Notes under the pieces: generated by a model | The model's database searches: none | Told to the model about the DNA's origin: nothing | What the model saw: only the letters and a program-made list of their open reading frames with translations | Translations under genes and position numbers: made by a program | Part shown: positions 9,408 through 17,513 of the stretch, in pieces | Position numbering within the stretch: the first letter of the stretch is position 1 | Layout: every line of letters starts with the position of its first letter | Source of the DNA: Chitinophagaceae bacterium | GTDB lineage: Bacteria; Bacteroidota; Bacteroidia; Chitinophagales; Chitinophagaceae | Assembly (NCBI GenBank): GCA_004028765.1 | Contig: SAIX01000066.1 | Span: 1-64,000, forward strand | Direction: 5' to 3' | DNA length: 64,000 bases

Positions 9408-10088
9408 ATGCAGTTAACCTATTTCGGGCATTCCTGTTTCCAGGTGACCATCGGGGGTAAAAAAATACTTTTCGACCCTTTTATCACCTATAATGAACTG
9501 GCGAAGGATATTTCTGTGGATTCCATCAAAACGGATTATATCTTTCTTTCCCACGGCCATGCTGATCATATCGCCGATTGCATCTCTATCGCGAAAAGAA
9601 CGGGCTGCAAAGTTGTGGCCAGTTGGGAGATCCATGAATGGCTGAATAAAAACGGCATTGCCAATACCCACCCGATGAATACGGGCGGTAAATGGCAATT
9701 CGATTTTGGTACAGTGAAATGTGTGGTGGCGCAACACAGCAGCGGACTACCCGATGGCAGTTATGGCGGCAACCCGATGGGCTTCCTGTTTATGACAGGC
9801 GAAGGTAATTTTTATTACAGCGGCGATACGGCCCTTACGCTCGATATGCAACTGGTACCCACCTGGGCAACACCTGATTTTTGTGTATTGCCTTTGGGCG
9901 ACAATTTTACCATGGATGTAGCCGATGCGGTTCGGGCAGCTGCATTTGCAGGATGTAATAAAGTGATAGGCGTACATTACAACACCTTCGGGTTTATCAA
10001 AATAGATACCGAAGCGGCTAAAAAAACTTTTGAAAAGGCAGGAAAAGAATTATTGTTGCCTGCCATCGGGCAAAGCATTACAGTTTAA
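9408..10088 (+). CDS. UPF0173 metal-dependent hydrolase (UlaG/YtkL-like)
   Basis: 226 residues of the metallo-beta-lactamase fold. Metal ligands are visible: FGHSCF near residue 7, SHGHADHI at 48-55, VAQHSSG, YSGDTALT and VIGVHYNTF. Length fits the UPF0173 family exactly. It is cytosolic and the physiological substrate is unknown. It is followed after 32 bases by parA, possibly in one transcript. Confidence 0.9.
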   Translation: MQLTYFGHSCFQVTIGGKKILFDPFITYNELAKDISVDSIKTDYIFLSHGHADHIADCISIAKRTGCKVVASWEIHEWLNKNGIANTHPMNTGGKWQFDFGTVKCVVAQHSSGLPDGSYGGNPMGFLFMTGEGNFYYSGDTALTLDMQLVPTWATPDFCVLPLGDNFTMDVADAVRAAAFAGCNKVIGVHYNTFGFIKIDTEAAKKTFEKAGKELLLPAIGQSITV

Positions 10089-10120
10089 TCATCATTTTTC
10101 AATCTGAGGAAATAAAAGAT

Positions 10121-10921
10121 ATGGCGAGAATCATCGGAGTGGCTAACCAGAAAGGCGGCGTGGGCAAAACAACATCGGCCATCAATGTGGCGGCAAGCCT
10201 GGCTGTGCTCGAATTCAAAACGCTTCTGGTGGATGCCGACCCGCAGGCAAACAGTACAACCGGCGTGGGTTTTGACCTGCACAATATCACCAGCAGCCTG
10301 TACGACTGTATGGTGAACAATACTTCCGCAGGAGATGTGATCCTCAAAAGCGATGTGCCCAATCTCGATATCATCCCATCGCATATCGACCTGGTAGGTG
10401 CTGAAATTGAAATGATCAATTATCCCAACCGTGAAAATGTATTAAAGGGCATCCTCGAACCGGTGAAAGAAAGGTACGATTTCATCATCATCGACTGCTC
10501 GCCATCGCTCGGTTTGATCACGGTAAATTCACTTGTGGCAGCAGATAGTGTGATCGTTCCGGTACAATGTGAGTTTTTTGCGCTGGAAGGACTTGGAAAA
10601 TTATTGAATACGATCAAGATCGTGCAAAGCCGACTGAACCCTGAATTACAGATCGAAGGCATATTAATGACGATGTATGATGGCCGGCTTCGCCTCTGCA
10701 ACCAGGTGGTAAGTGAAGTAAGAAGGCATTTCGATGATATGGTTTTTGATACCATCATCCATCGCAATACGAGGCTGAGTGAAGCTCCCAGCGTGGGCAA
10801 ACCCGTGATCCTCTACGATGCGGAAAGCAAGGGCGCCGTAAACTATCTCAATCTCGCCAAAGAGATCCTGCAGAAAAACGGCATGACCAAAATGAGCAAC
10901 GAAGAAAGAATCATTGAATAA
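10121..10921 (+). CDS. parA: ParA family chromosome-partitioning ATPase (Soj)
   Basis: 266 residues. The deviant Walker A KGGVGKTT is at residues 11-18, with DADPQANSTTGVG and the Walker B-like FIIIDCSPSLG after it. ParA binds DNA when ATP-bound and works with ParB on parS sites to segregate the chromosome. parB follows after an 89-base gap filled by a word-repeat palindrome. The order parA-parB-DUF5683-dapB is common in Bacteroidota. I found no parS-like CACGTG-centred site. Confidence 0.96.
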   Translation: MARIIGVANQKGGVGKTTSAINVAASLAVLEFKTLLVDADPQANSTTGVGFDLHNITSSLYDCMVNNTSAGDVILKSDVPNLDIIPSHIDLVGAEIEMINYPNRENVLKGILEPVKERYDFIIIDCSPSLGLITVNSLVAADSVIVPVQCEFFALEGLGKLLNTIKIVQSRLNPELQIEGILMTMYDGRLRLCNQVVSEVRRHFDDMVFDTIIHRNTRLSEAPSVGKPVILYDAESKGAVNYLNLAKEILQKNGMTKMSNEERIIE

Positions 10922-10922
10922 A

Positions 10923-11008
10923 GTCTGGAATCAGGAGTTAGGAGTTTGGAGTCAGAAAAACATGATCACCCCCTAACTCCTGACTCTTAACTCTCAACTC
11001 CTAACTAA
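10923..11008. repeat. Word-repeat palindrome A (parA-parB gap)
   Basis: The left half iterates GGAGTTAGGAGT-like words and the right half their complements (AACTCCTGACTC, CAACTCCTAACT), giving several pairing registers. It fills the whole parA-parB gap and ends 2 bases before the parB ATG. The same word family recurs upstream of ribF (56.47-56.56 kb). Confidence 0.75.
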
Positions 11009-11010
11009 TT

Positions 11011-11934
11011 ATGACTTCTCCCAAACAAAATAAAGACCTCATCGGTAAAGGGCTCCGTTCCCTGTTACAGAATATTGATGCCGACTTAAAAACCACCGCA
11101 GGCAGTTTAAAAACCGATGTGGTGGAACAGGTAACACATACCATCCGCATACCGCTGGCAGATATACAGATCAACCCCAAACAGCCCCGGCGCGATTTTG
11201 ATGAAACGGCATTGAATGAACTGGCAGCATCCATCAAACTGCATGATATCATCCAGCCACTTACCTTATCAAAACTTCCGAACGGGAAGTACCAGCTGAT
11301 CGCAGGTGAACGCCGTTTCCGCGCATCAAAAATTGCAGGGCTTGCCGATGTTCCGGCCTATATCCGACAGGCCAACGACCAGCAATTGCTTGAACTGGCC
11401 CTGCTGGAAAATTTGCAGCGGGAAGACCTGAATGCCATTGAAATTGCCCTGAGTTATAAACGCATGATGGAAGAACTCGATTTTACACAGGAGCAGGTGG
11501 CAGAACGTATGGGCAAGGAAAGAACCACTGTTACCAATTACCTGCGCCTCTTAAAACTTCCGCCGGATATACAACTTGCCGTGCGCAACGGGTCACTCAG
11601 TATGGGCCATGCGAGGGCATTGGTGAATATCGACACGATCGACAGGCAATTGTATGTATTCAAAGAAATCGTGAACAGGCAACTGAATGTAAGGCAAACA
11701 GAAGAACTGGTTCGCAACCTTTACAAGGCGGAAAAATCCGGCGCTGTTAAATCTTCTCAAAAATCAGAACTGCCCGCTGCCTACAAAAAGATTGAAGATA
11801 ACTTAGCATCGCATTTTTCCACCAAAGTAAAAATGGTGCACAACAAGAAAGGTTACGGAAGCATTACCATCGAATATTTTTCACTCGAAGAATTGAATAA
11901 AATACTTGATGGCATGAATATTTCTGTAAGCTGA
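11011..11934 (+). CDS. parB: ParB/Spo0J family partition protein
   Basis: 307 residues. The N-terminal ParB nuclease-like/CTP-binding domain (about 46-135) carries IQINPKQPRRDFD and GERRFRAS at 99-106; the helix-turn-helix (about 148-190) has FTQEQVAERMGKERTTVTNYLRLLKLP; a C-terminal dimerisation region follows. It nucleates on parS and partners ParA and SMC; smc is 37 kb downstream in this window. Translation starts directly after repeat A, so a folded repeat could affect its expression. Confidence 0.96.
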   Translation: MTSPKQNKDLIGKGLRSLLQNIDADLKTTAGSLKTDVVEQVTHTIRIPLADIQINPKQPRRDFDETALNELAASIKLHDIIQPLTLSKLPNGKYQLIAGERRFRASKIAGLADVPAYIRQANDQQLLELALLENLQREDLNAIEIALSYKRMMEELDFTQEQVAERMGKERTTVTNYLRLLKLPPDIQLAVRNGSLSMGHARALVNIDTIDRQLYVFKEIVNRQLNVRQTEELVRNLYKAEKSGAVKSSQKSELPAAYKKIEDNLASHFSTKVKMVHNKKGYGSITIEYFSLEELNKILDGMNISVS

Positions 11935-11941
11935 TCCCGAA

Positions 11942-12616
11942 ATGAGATCCTCTTTATCTTTCATATTACTGTTTCTTCTGGCAATTAGCACAGTTCCCTT
12001 ATCGGCCCAGGACGAGAAAAAATCGCTTGCAACGGGTTCCGTATTTACCGGAACCGCCGGCGCTGCAGATAAAAAAGATTCTGCCGCTGCCAAATGGTCG
12101 ATGAAACAGGATACCACCAAAAAACATATTCCGCGCATTGCCACCCTGCGTTCAGCATTGATACCCGGCTGGGGCCAGGCTTATAACCGCGAATACTGGA
12201 AAATACCCCTTGTTTACGGCGTGCTCGCCATTCCGGTTACACTTTACTTTTACAATAACAGTTATTATAAAAAAACAAAATTCGCATACGAGGCAAGGTA
12301 TAAGGAACAGGTGTTGAAAGACAGTTCCGATGTACCGCTGATAGATCCCGAATTAAAAAACCTCGGGATCATTTCCCTGCAGAGCTACCGCAATTCTTTC
12401 CGGCGCGACAGGGATTTTTCAATCCTCTGGTTCCTGCTGGCATGGGGGTTGCAGGTTATGGATGCAACCGTATTTGCCCACCTCAAACAATTTGATGTTT
12501 CCGGCGACCTCACAATGGAACTGAATCCTGTTTTCAATCCCGTTACCCGTACGCCTGGTCTTGGCTTGTCATTGAGTTTAAAGAATCCTTCTTCAAAACG
12601 TATCAGCACACGCTGA
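11942..12616 (+). CDS. DUF5683 domain-containing protein
   Basis: 224 residues with a signal peptide ending PLSAQD. The family core is visible: RSALIPGWGQAYNREYWKIP followed by a membrane segment (VYGVLAIPVTLYFY) and a second near FSILWFLLAWGLQVMDA. It starts 7 bases after parB stops and precedes dapB, the conserved Bacteroidota order. Location is membrane or periplasm; function is unknown. Confidence 0.88.
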   Translation: MRSSLSFILLFLLAISTVPLSAQDEKKSLATGSVFTGTAGAADKKDSAAAKWSMKQDTTKKHIPRIATLRSALIPGWGQAYNREYWKIPLVYGVLAIPVTLYFYNNSYYKKTKFAYEARYKEQVLKDSSDVPLIDPELKNLGIISLQSYRNSFRRDRDFSILWFLLAWGLQVMDATVFAHLKQFDVSGDLTMELNPVFNPVTRTPGLGLSLSLKNPSSKRISTR

Positions 12617-12634
12617 TGTTTCGGCAAATGCGGT

Positions 12635-12642
12635 TATTTTTG
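12635..12642 (+). promoter_or_regulatory. -7 promoter element for dapB
   Basis: TATTTTTG, perfect TAnnTTTG, 30 bases before the dapB ATG, in the gap after DUF5683. This suggests dapB has its own promoter as well as possible read-through from parAB. Confidence 0.5.
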
Positions 12643-12672
12643 TCCGCAGTAATTCAACCTGCATAAATTTTT

Positions 12673-13389
12673 ATGAAGATCGCACTCATCGGATACGGCA
12701 AAATGGGCAAAGCCATTGAAGCCATTGCATTGGAAAAAAGGCATGAAATTGTTTTAAAGATCGATCTTGATAATGCATCCGATCTGAATGCGGAAAATAT
12801 TGCCAAAGCAGATGTGGCCATCGAATTTACCGGGCCGCACAGCGCTTTCGGCAATGTGATGAAATGCCTCGAACTCGGTATCCCACTGGTTTGTGGTTCC
12901 ACCGGCTGGCTTGCTCAGTGGGATGCCGTAAAAGCATCCTGCGAAAAAAATAACGGCACGCTTATTTATGCGAGTAATTTCAGCATCGGTGTCAATCTTT
13001 TTTTTGAATTGAATACAAGGCTTGCAAAACTTATGAGCGGCTATCCTTCCTACAATGTATCCATGGAAGAGATCCATCATACCCAGAAAAAAGATGCCCC
13101 GAGCGGAACCGCAATCACGCTGGCTGAGCAGGTACTGGACAATATCCCCGGCAAAAAGAAATGGGTAAACCACCCGAGCAGTAACCCCGGAGAGCTTGAG
13201 ATCATCTCGGAACGCATCGACCCGGCACCCGGTACCCATAAAGTAAAATATCACTCAGCCGTAGACGATATCGAGATCATTCATACCGCGCATAACCGGA
13301 CAGGATTCGCCGGCGGCGCTGTGCTGGCCGCTGAGTTTGCAATCAATAAAAAAGGTATATTTGGAATGAAAGAAGTGTTGGGATTATAG
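12673..13389 (+). CDS. dapB: 4-hydroxy-tetrahydrodipicolinate reductase
   Basis: 238 residues, the usual length for the short Bacteroidota form. It reduces hydroxy-tetrahydrodipicolinate with NAD(P)H in lysine and diaminopimelate synthesis. The Rossmann motif is GYGKMGK at residues 7-13; the substrate signature EEIHHTQKKDAPSGTA holds the catalytic His and Lys. In many relatives lepB follows; here an Rrf2 regulator does. Confidence 0.96.
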   Translation: MKIALIGYGKMGKAIEAIALEKRHEIVLKIDLDNASDLNAENIAKADVAIEFTGPHSAFGNVMKCLELGIPLVCGSTGWLAQWDAVKASCEKNNGTLIYASNFSIGVNLFFELNTRLAKLMSGYPSYNVSMEEIHHTQKKDAPSGTAITLAEQVLDNIPGKKKWVNHPSSNPGELEIISERIDPAPGTHKVKYHSAVDDIEIIHTAHNRTGFAGGAVLAAEFAINKKGIFGMKEVLGL

Positions 13390-13489
13390 TGTATCTCCCC
13401 GTTTCCAAACACCATTCATTTATCCCAGTCCTGTGAAAAAGGACCAGATAAATGCCCCCATATAAATACCCCCATAACGAATAACGAAT

Positions 13490-13900
13490 ATGCTTTCCAA
13501 GAAGACCCAATATGCTTTTAAAGCGCTCACATTTATGGCAGAGCGGAAAAAAGAAGGGCCTGTGCTGATCGCAGAGATCTCGAAAAGAAAAAAAATACCG
13601 CTGAAATTCCTTGAGAATATTCTCCTGGAATTAAAAAAAGCAGGGCTGCTCGACAGTAAAAAAGGAAAAGGCGGCGGTTATTTTTTTAATGTGGATCCTG
13701 CAGAAATAAAACTGGCGCAGGTAATGCGGCTGATTGAAGGGCCGATTGCTCTGTTGCCCTGTGTGAGCCTGAATTTTTATGAAAGATGCAAAGACTGTGA
13801 TGAAAAAAAATGCGGGTTGAAAAAAGTGATGATCCAGGTACGCGACAACACACTCGCTATTTTAGAACACAAAACCGTGCATGACCTTGTAGCAAAATAA
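13490..13900 (+). CDS. Rrf2 family transcriptional regulator
   Basis: 136 residues. The N-terminal winged helix (MLSKKTQYAFKALTFMAE, IPLKFLENILLELKKAGLL) and the wing KGKGGGY match Rrf2. Cys91, Cys100, Cys103 and Cys108 form a cluster at the position where IscR/NsrR/RsrR proteins bind an iron-sulfur cluster, so it may sense iron, redox state or nitric oxide. The spacing differs from classical IscR. The upstream 100 bases contain CCCCCATATAAATACCCCCAT, a short near-direct repeat that could be an operator. The DUF6588-like gene follows after 23 bases. Confidence 0.92.
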   Translation: MLSKKTQYAFKALTFMAERKKEGPVLIAEISKRKKIPLKFLENILLELKKAGLLDSKKGKGGGYFFNVDPAEIKLAQVMRLIEGPIALLPCVSLNFYERCKDCDEKKCGLKKVMIQVRDNTLAILEHKTVHDLVAK

Positions 13901-13923
13901 ATCAAACCCTAAAAATCGCCCTT

Positions 13924-14958
13924 ATGAAGAAAGTCCTTTTTGGTTTACTCATCCTTGCATCGGGTAAAACGGTGGCACAGGATATGGGCCAGATCCTCGC
14001 TGGTTCAACCGCTGATGCCAACAAGTACCTGAATGCATATTTCGAGCCTTTCGCAAAAGGCGAAATAATGAATATAGGCCGCGGCTGGACGAGCACCGCC
14101 AAAACCCATAAACTCCTGGGTCTGGATATTACGGTAAATGCCCAGATGGGATTGGTACCCAGCGGCGCGGAAGCTTTTACTTTTAACAAAGCCGACTATT
14201 CCACTTTTTCACTCACCAGTGGTGCATCCAGTGCCACATTACCCACTTTTATGGGAGGGAAAACACAGCAAAATATCACTGTGAATACAACCGTGAACGG
14301 AAAAAATGTAAAGTACACATTCAATTCACCCATCGGTGTGGGGGATGATATTAAAAATGCCATTGGACAGGCGGCTGTTCCTCTCCCGGTGATTCAGGTA
14401 GGACTCGGTTTGATCAAACATACGGATGTAAAACTCCGCTATTTCCCCAAAACAGATTTTGGCGGCACCAAGGTTGGCGTTTTCGGACTGGCTGTGCAAC
14501 ATGAATTCACCAATTACCTGCCCTTTCTCGGTAAAGCACCATTCCTGCATCTTTCCGGCCTCGTGGGTTATAACAGCATTGATGCTTCGTACGACCTTAC
14601 CGGCAAAGGCGTTTCGGGAAGCAACCAGCGTGCAGAGCTTAGTCTTTCCGGTCTCACCGTACAAGCGATCGCTTCTGCCAAACTCGCTTTCCTTGAGTTC
14701 TATACTTCACTTGGATATACAAGCGGTAAGTGCGATGCGAACATGAAAGGAACGTATAACTTCAACTATACAGATGCATCAAGCGGCGCAACTGTGAGTG
14801 GTTCTGTTACGGACCCTGTTTCACTGAATTATAAAAACAGCGGTGTATCGAATACATGGGGAGTTCGTGCCAATCTTTTATTCATCAAATTATTTGCCGA
14901 TTATACTTTCGCCAATTACAACGGTGTAGGTCTTGGCGCTTCTTTCAGTTTCCGCTAA
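13924..14958 (+). CDS. DUF6588-like exported protein, probable outer-membrane barrel
   Basis: 344 residues with signal peptide MKKVLFGLLILASGKTVAQD. The mature N-terminus (ANKYLNAYFEPFAKG, GRGWTSTAKTHKLLGLDITV) resembles the Bacteroidota DUF6588 family; I recall this pattern but could not search. The C-terminal half is strand-rich and ends GVGLGASFSFR. It lies 23 bases after the Rrf2 gene, so it may be a regulated target. It ends just before a bidirectional terminator. Confidence 0.78.
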   Translation: MKKVLFGLLILASGKTVAQDMGQILAGSTADANKYLNAYFEPFAKGEIMNIGRGWTSTAKTHKLLGLDITVNAQMGLVPSGAEAFTFNKADYSTFSLTSGASSATLPTFMGGKTQQNITVNTTVNGKNVKYTFNSPIGVGDDIKNAIGQAAVPLPVIQVGLGLIKHTDVKLRYFPKTDFGGTKVGVFGLAVQHEFTNYLPFLGKAPFLHLSGLVGYNSIDASYDLTGKGVSGSNQRAELSLSGLTVQAIASAKLAFLEFYTSLGYTSGKCDANMKGTYNFNYTDASSGATVSGSVTDPVSLNYKNSGVSNTWGVRANLLFIKLFADYTFANYNGVGLGASFSFR

Positions 14959-14978
14959 ACGATCCGTTATCATACAAT

Positions 14979-15012
14979 AAAAATGGTCATGAATGTATTC
15001 ATGACCATTTTT
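14979..15012. terminator. Bidirectional terminator
   Basis: A perfect 16-base inverted repeat (AAAAATGGTCATGAAT) with a 2-base centre and T-run on either strand. It sits between two convergent genes. Confidence 0.85.
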
Positions 15013-15029
15013 ATTTCCGGATGGTTCTT

Positions 15030-15980
15030 TTATTTTTTCAGGTTCTGTAACATATCAGTTGTCATTTTAGCAAGATCATATTCCGGTTTCCATCCCCAGT
15101 CTTTCGCAGCCACCGAATCATCGATACTCTGCGGCCAGCTGTTGGCAATATCCTGCCGGTAATCGGGCGAATAGCTCATTGCGAAACCAGGAATATGTTT
15201 TTGGATCTCCGCACCGATTTCTTTCGGAGAAAAACTCATACCCGAAATATTATAGGAAGTACGGATAGAAATTTTTTCTGCAGGTGCATCCATCAGCTCC
15301 AGTGTGGCGCGGATGGCATCCGGCATATACATCATGGGGAGATACGTATCTTCTTTTAAAAAACAGGTGTACTTGCCCCGTTCAATTGCCTCACCATAAA
15401 TTTCCACTGCATAATCGGTGGTACCGCCACCGGGTTCTGATTTATAACTGATCAGCCCGGGATAACGGATGCTTCGTACATCCACACCATAACGGTTGTG
15501 ATAATAATTGCACCAGAACTCGCCCGCATATTTGCTGATGCCATAAACGGTGATCGGTTCGATCACCGTTTGCTGCGGACAGTTCTGTTTTGGCGAAGTG
15601 GGCCCGAACACAGCGATACTGCTGGGCCAGTATACCTTGTGCAGTTTTTCTTCCCGTGCAATGTCAAGCACATTCAGCAAACCCTGCATATTCAGGTGCC
15701 AGGCAAGATTGGGATTTTTTTCGCCCGTGGCGGATAAAATCGCGGCAAGCAGATAGATCTGCGTAATATTCTGGCGGATCACCTGCACATGCAGCATTTC
15801 CTTGTTCATTACATCGAGGCTTACATAAGGGCCGGTTCCCTTCAGCAAAGGGTTTTCTTCCCGCAGATCGGAAGCCACCACATGCTGGTTCCCGTATTGT
15901 TTGCGCAAAGCAAGCGTAAGCTCAACACCTATCTGGCCCGAAGCGCCGATAACCAGGATTTTATCTTTTGTAACCGACAT
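15030..15980 (-). CDS. NAD-dependent epimerase/dehydratase, probable L-threonine 3-dehydrogenase
   Basis: 316 residues of the extended short-chain dehydrogenase type. NAD-binding motif GASGQIGVE is near the start, with WPSSIAVFGP and the catalytic Tyr-x3-Lys in VYGISKYAGE. The stretch GVDVRSIRYPGLISYKSEPGGGTTDYAVE matches the epimerase-type threonine dehydrogenase that converts threonine to 2-amino-3-oxobutyrate. The track start (16001) is TTG; the ATG at MSVTKDKILVIG is preferred. A kbl partner gene is not in the window. A word-repeat palindrome lies upstream. Confidence 0.88.
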   Translation of the reverse strand: MSVTKDKILVIGASGQIGVELTLALRKQYGNQHVVASDLREENPLLKGTGPYVSLDVMNKEMLHVQVIRQNITQIYLLAAILSATGEKNPNLAWHLNMQGLLNVLDIAREEKLHKVYWPSSIAVFGPTSPKQNCPQQTVIEPITVYGISKYAGEFWCNYYHNRYGVDVRSIRYPGLISYKSEPGGGTTDYAVEIYGEAIERGKYTCFLKEDTYLPMMYMPDAIRATLELMDAPAEKISIRTSYNISGMSFSPKEIGAEIQKHIPGFAMSYSPDYRQDIANSWPQSIDDSVAAKDWGWKPEYDLAKMTTDMLQNLKK

Positions 15981-16010
15981 GGCAATCTGTTTGAATGGCA
16001 AAGAAAACGA

Positions 16011-16128
16011 AAAAAATAACGAATACCGAGCAAGGAATATCGAATAACGGGTTTACGATCTTGCCGGTTACTCGAATAATCTTCATCATTCAATAGCTGA
16101 TAATCGGTATTCGATATTCATTATCCTT
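16011..16128. repeat. Word-repeat palindrome B (threonine dehydrogenase / kdsA divergent gap)
   Basis: Words such as ATAACGAATACCG and GAATATCGAATA on the left and their complements on the right. A perfect 12-base stem pairs 16035-16046 with 16108-16119. The right arm abuts the kdsA -7 element. Confidence 0.72.
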
Positions 16129-16135
16129 ATTTTTG
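16128..16135 (+). promoter_or_regulatory. -7 promoter element for kdsA
   Basis: TATTTTTG, perfect TAnnTTTG, 20 bases before the kdsA ATG. It begins exactly where palindrome B ends. Confidence 0.55.
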
Positions 16136-16155
16136 CGGAGTCACAATCTTTTTTT

Positions 16156-16980
16156 ATGCTCCCTTCTTTCCTCTCCCGTCTTTTCAAAAACCAATCCTAC
16201 AATCCCGATCATTTTTTCCTGATTGCAGGGCCTTGTGTAGTGGAAACCGAAGAGCTGGTGATGGAGGTTGCCGATAAAGTTTCTGCTATCTGTAAAAGAC
16301 TGGAGATACCGTATGTTTTTAAAGCCAGCTACCGCAAAGCCAACCGTACCAGTGCAAATTCATTTACGGGCATCGGTGACGACAACGGATTATCGCTTAT
16401 CAAAAAAGTAGGCGATACTTTTCAGCTTCCCACTACTTCTGATATCCATGCACATGAAGAAGCTGCGATGGCCGCGCCTTTTATTGATATCCTGCAGATA
16501 CCCGCTTTTCTCTGCCGCCAGACCGATCTGCTTATCGCAGCAGCAGAAACGGGAAAAATCGTGAATGTAAAAAAAGGCCAGTTTCTCAGCGGGCCTTCCA
16601 TGAAGTTTGCAGCAGATAAGATCCGCAACGCGGGAAATGACCAGGTTATCCTTACTGAACGCGGCACTACATTTGGCTATCAGGATCTCGTGGTGGATTA
16701 CCGCAACATACCCTGGATGCAGGAACATGGGGCGCCTGTTGTGATGGACTGTACACATGCCCTGCAGCAACCCAATCAAACCAGCGGCGTAACAGGCGGT
16801 AACCCGCAACTGATCGGAACCATTGCCAAAGCCGCCATTGCAACCGGGGCCGATGGATTATTTATCGAAACACATCCCAATCCCGCTGTAGCCAAAAGCG
16901 ACGGGGCCAATATGCTCAAACTTGACCTGCTCGAAGGATTACTCGAAAAACTGGTGAAACTCAGGAAAGCGGCTATATGA
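16156..16980 (+). CDS. kdsA: 3-deoxy-8-phosphooctulonate synthase
   Basis: 274 residues. Condenses phosphoenolpyruvate with arabinose-5-phosphate to Kdo-8-phosphate for the LPS inner core. Conserved stretches include IAGPCVVET, FKASYRKANRTS, DIHAHEEA, ILQIPAFLCRQTDL and the C-terminal VMDCTHALQQPNQ. The cysteine in IAGPC and in the QIPAFLC segment are family features. Gene and phylum context are ordinary. Confidence 0.96.
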   Translation: MLPSFLSRLFKNQSYNPDHFFLIAGPCVVETEELVMEVADKVSAICKRLEIPYVFKASYRKANRTSANSFTGIGDDNGLSLIKKVGDTFQLPTTSDIHAHEEAAMAAPFIDILQIPAFLCRQTDLLIAAAETGKIVNVKKGQFLSGPSMKFAADKIRNAGNDQVILTERGTTFGYQDLVVDYRNIPWMQEHGAPVVMDCTHALQQPNQTSGVTGGNPQLIGTIAKAAIATGADGLFIETHPNPAVAKSDGANMLKLDLLEGLLEKLVKLRKAAI

Positions 16981-17060
16981 GTTAAAAGTGAGGAGTTAAT
17001 AGTTAAAAGTGATCCTTTACTTGTTGGACCTACTATTAACTTTTAACTATCAACTTTAAA
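16981..17060. repeat. Word-repeat palindrome C (kdsA / PspC convergent gap)
   Basis: GTTAAAAGT-type words left, ACTTTTAAC/ACTATTAACT right. AGTTAATAGT at 16994-17003 pairs perfectly with 17032-17041 and GTTAAAAGT at 16981-16989 with 17039-17047. It starts right after the kdsA stop and could end transcription from both sides. Confidence 0.7.
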
Positions 17061-17067
17061 CCAACTT

Positions 17068-17289
17068 CTACCAGTTCCTGATCGGGTTTCTTTTCCCGTC
17101 CATGATATAATTTTTAATATTGATCCAGAAGGCAAGGATCATATAAAGGATCACCGGCGATCCCATGGTGAGGAAAGAGATATAAATAAACCACATCCTG
17201 ATTTTAGAGGAGGCGATGCCCAGTTTCTCACCTATTTTGGTGCATACGCCAAATGCATTCAGTTCGAGGAATTCCCTGATCTTTTCCAT
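17068..17289 (-). CDS. PspC domain-containing membrane protein
   Basis: 73 residues. PspC proteins are inner-membrane components related to the phage-shock response. The family core is visible (FGVCTKIGEKLGIASSKIRMWFIYISFLTMGSPVILYMILAFWI), with one membrane segment covering about residues 38-55. The track start is TTG upstream; the ATG giving MEKIREFLEL is the better start. It converges on kdsA across palindrome C. Confidence 0.88.
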   Translation of the reverse strand: MEKIREFLELNAFGVCTKIGEKLGIASSKIRMWFIYISFLTMGSPVILYMILAFWINIKNYIMDGKRNPIRNW

Positions 17290-17403
17290 ACTGTTTTTGG
17301 TTGGCGGGGGTACACGGTTATGAATCAAAAATAAGACAAATCAAGCCAATAAATGTTTAAAAGCCTGACTGTGCCCGGCTGTTTTTCCGTAAATTCGCGT
17401 CTC

Positions 17404-17464
17404 CATGCGGAACGCTTATCGCCAAACGCTAAATGCGGCCCCGCCCCTTAGCGTTTTGCTTTCT
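17404..17464. repeat. Word-repeat palindrome D (upstream of aconitase)
   Basis: AACGCTTATCGCC, AAACGCTAAATGCGG on the left and TTAGCGTTTTGC on the right; AAACGCTAA (17424-17432) pairs perfectly with 17448-17456. The words match those of the 6328-6372 hairpin 11 kb away. Confidence 0.6.
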
Positions 17465-17513
17465 GCGCCCGGCATCCAGTTCTCAATCTATTGCGAATCC
17501 TAAATACCGAATT

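Noticed and set aside
10089-12672. parS site near parAB
   Set aside because: No CACGTG-centred 14-16 base palindrome was seen.
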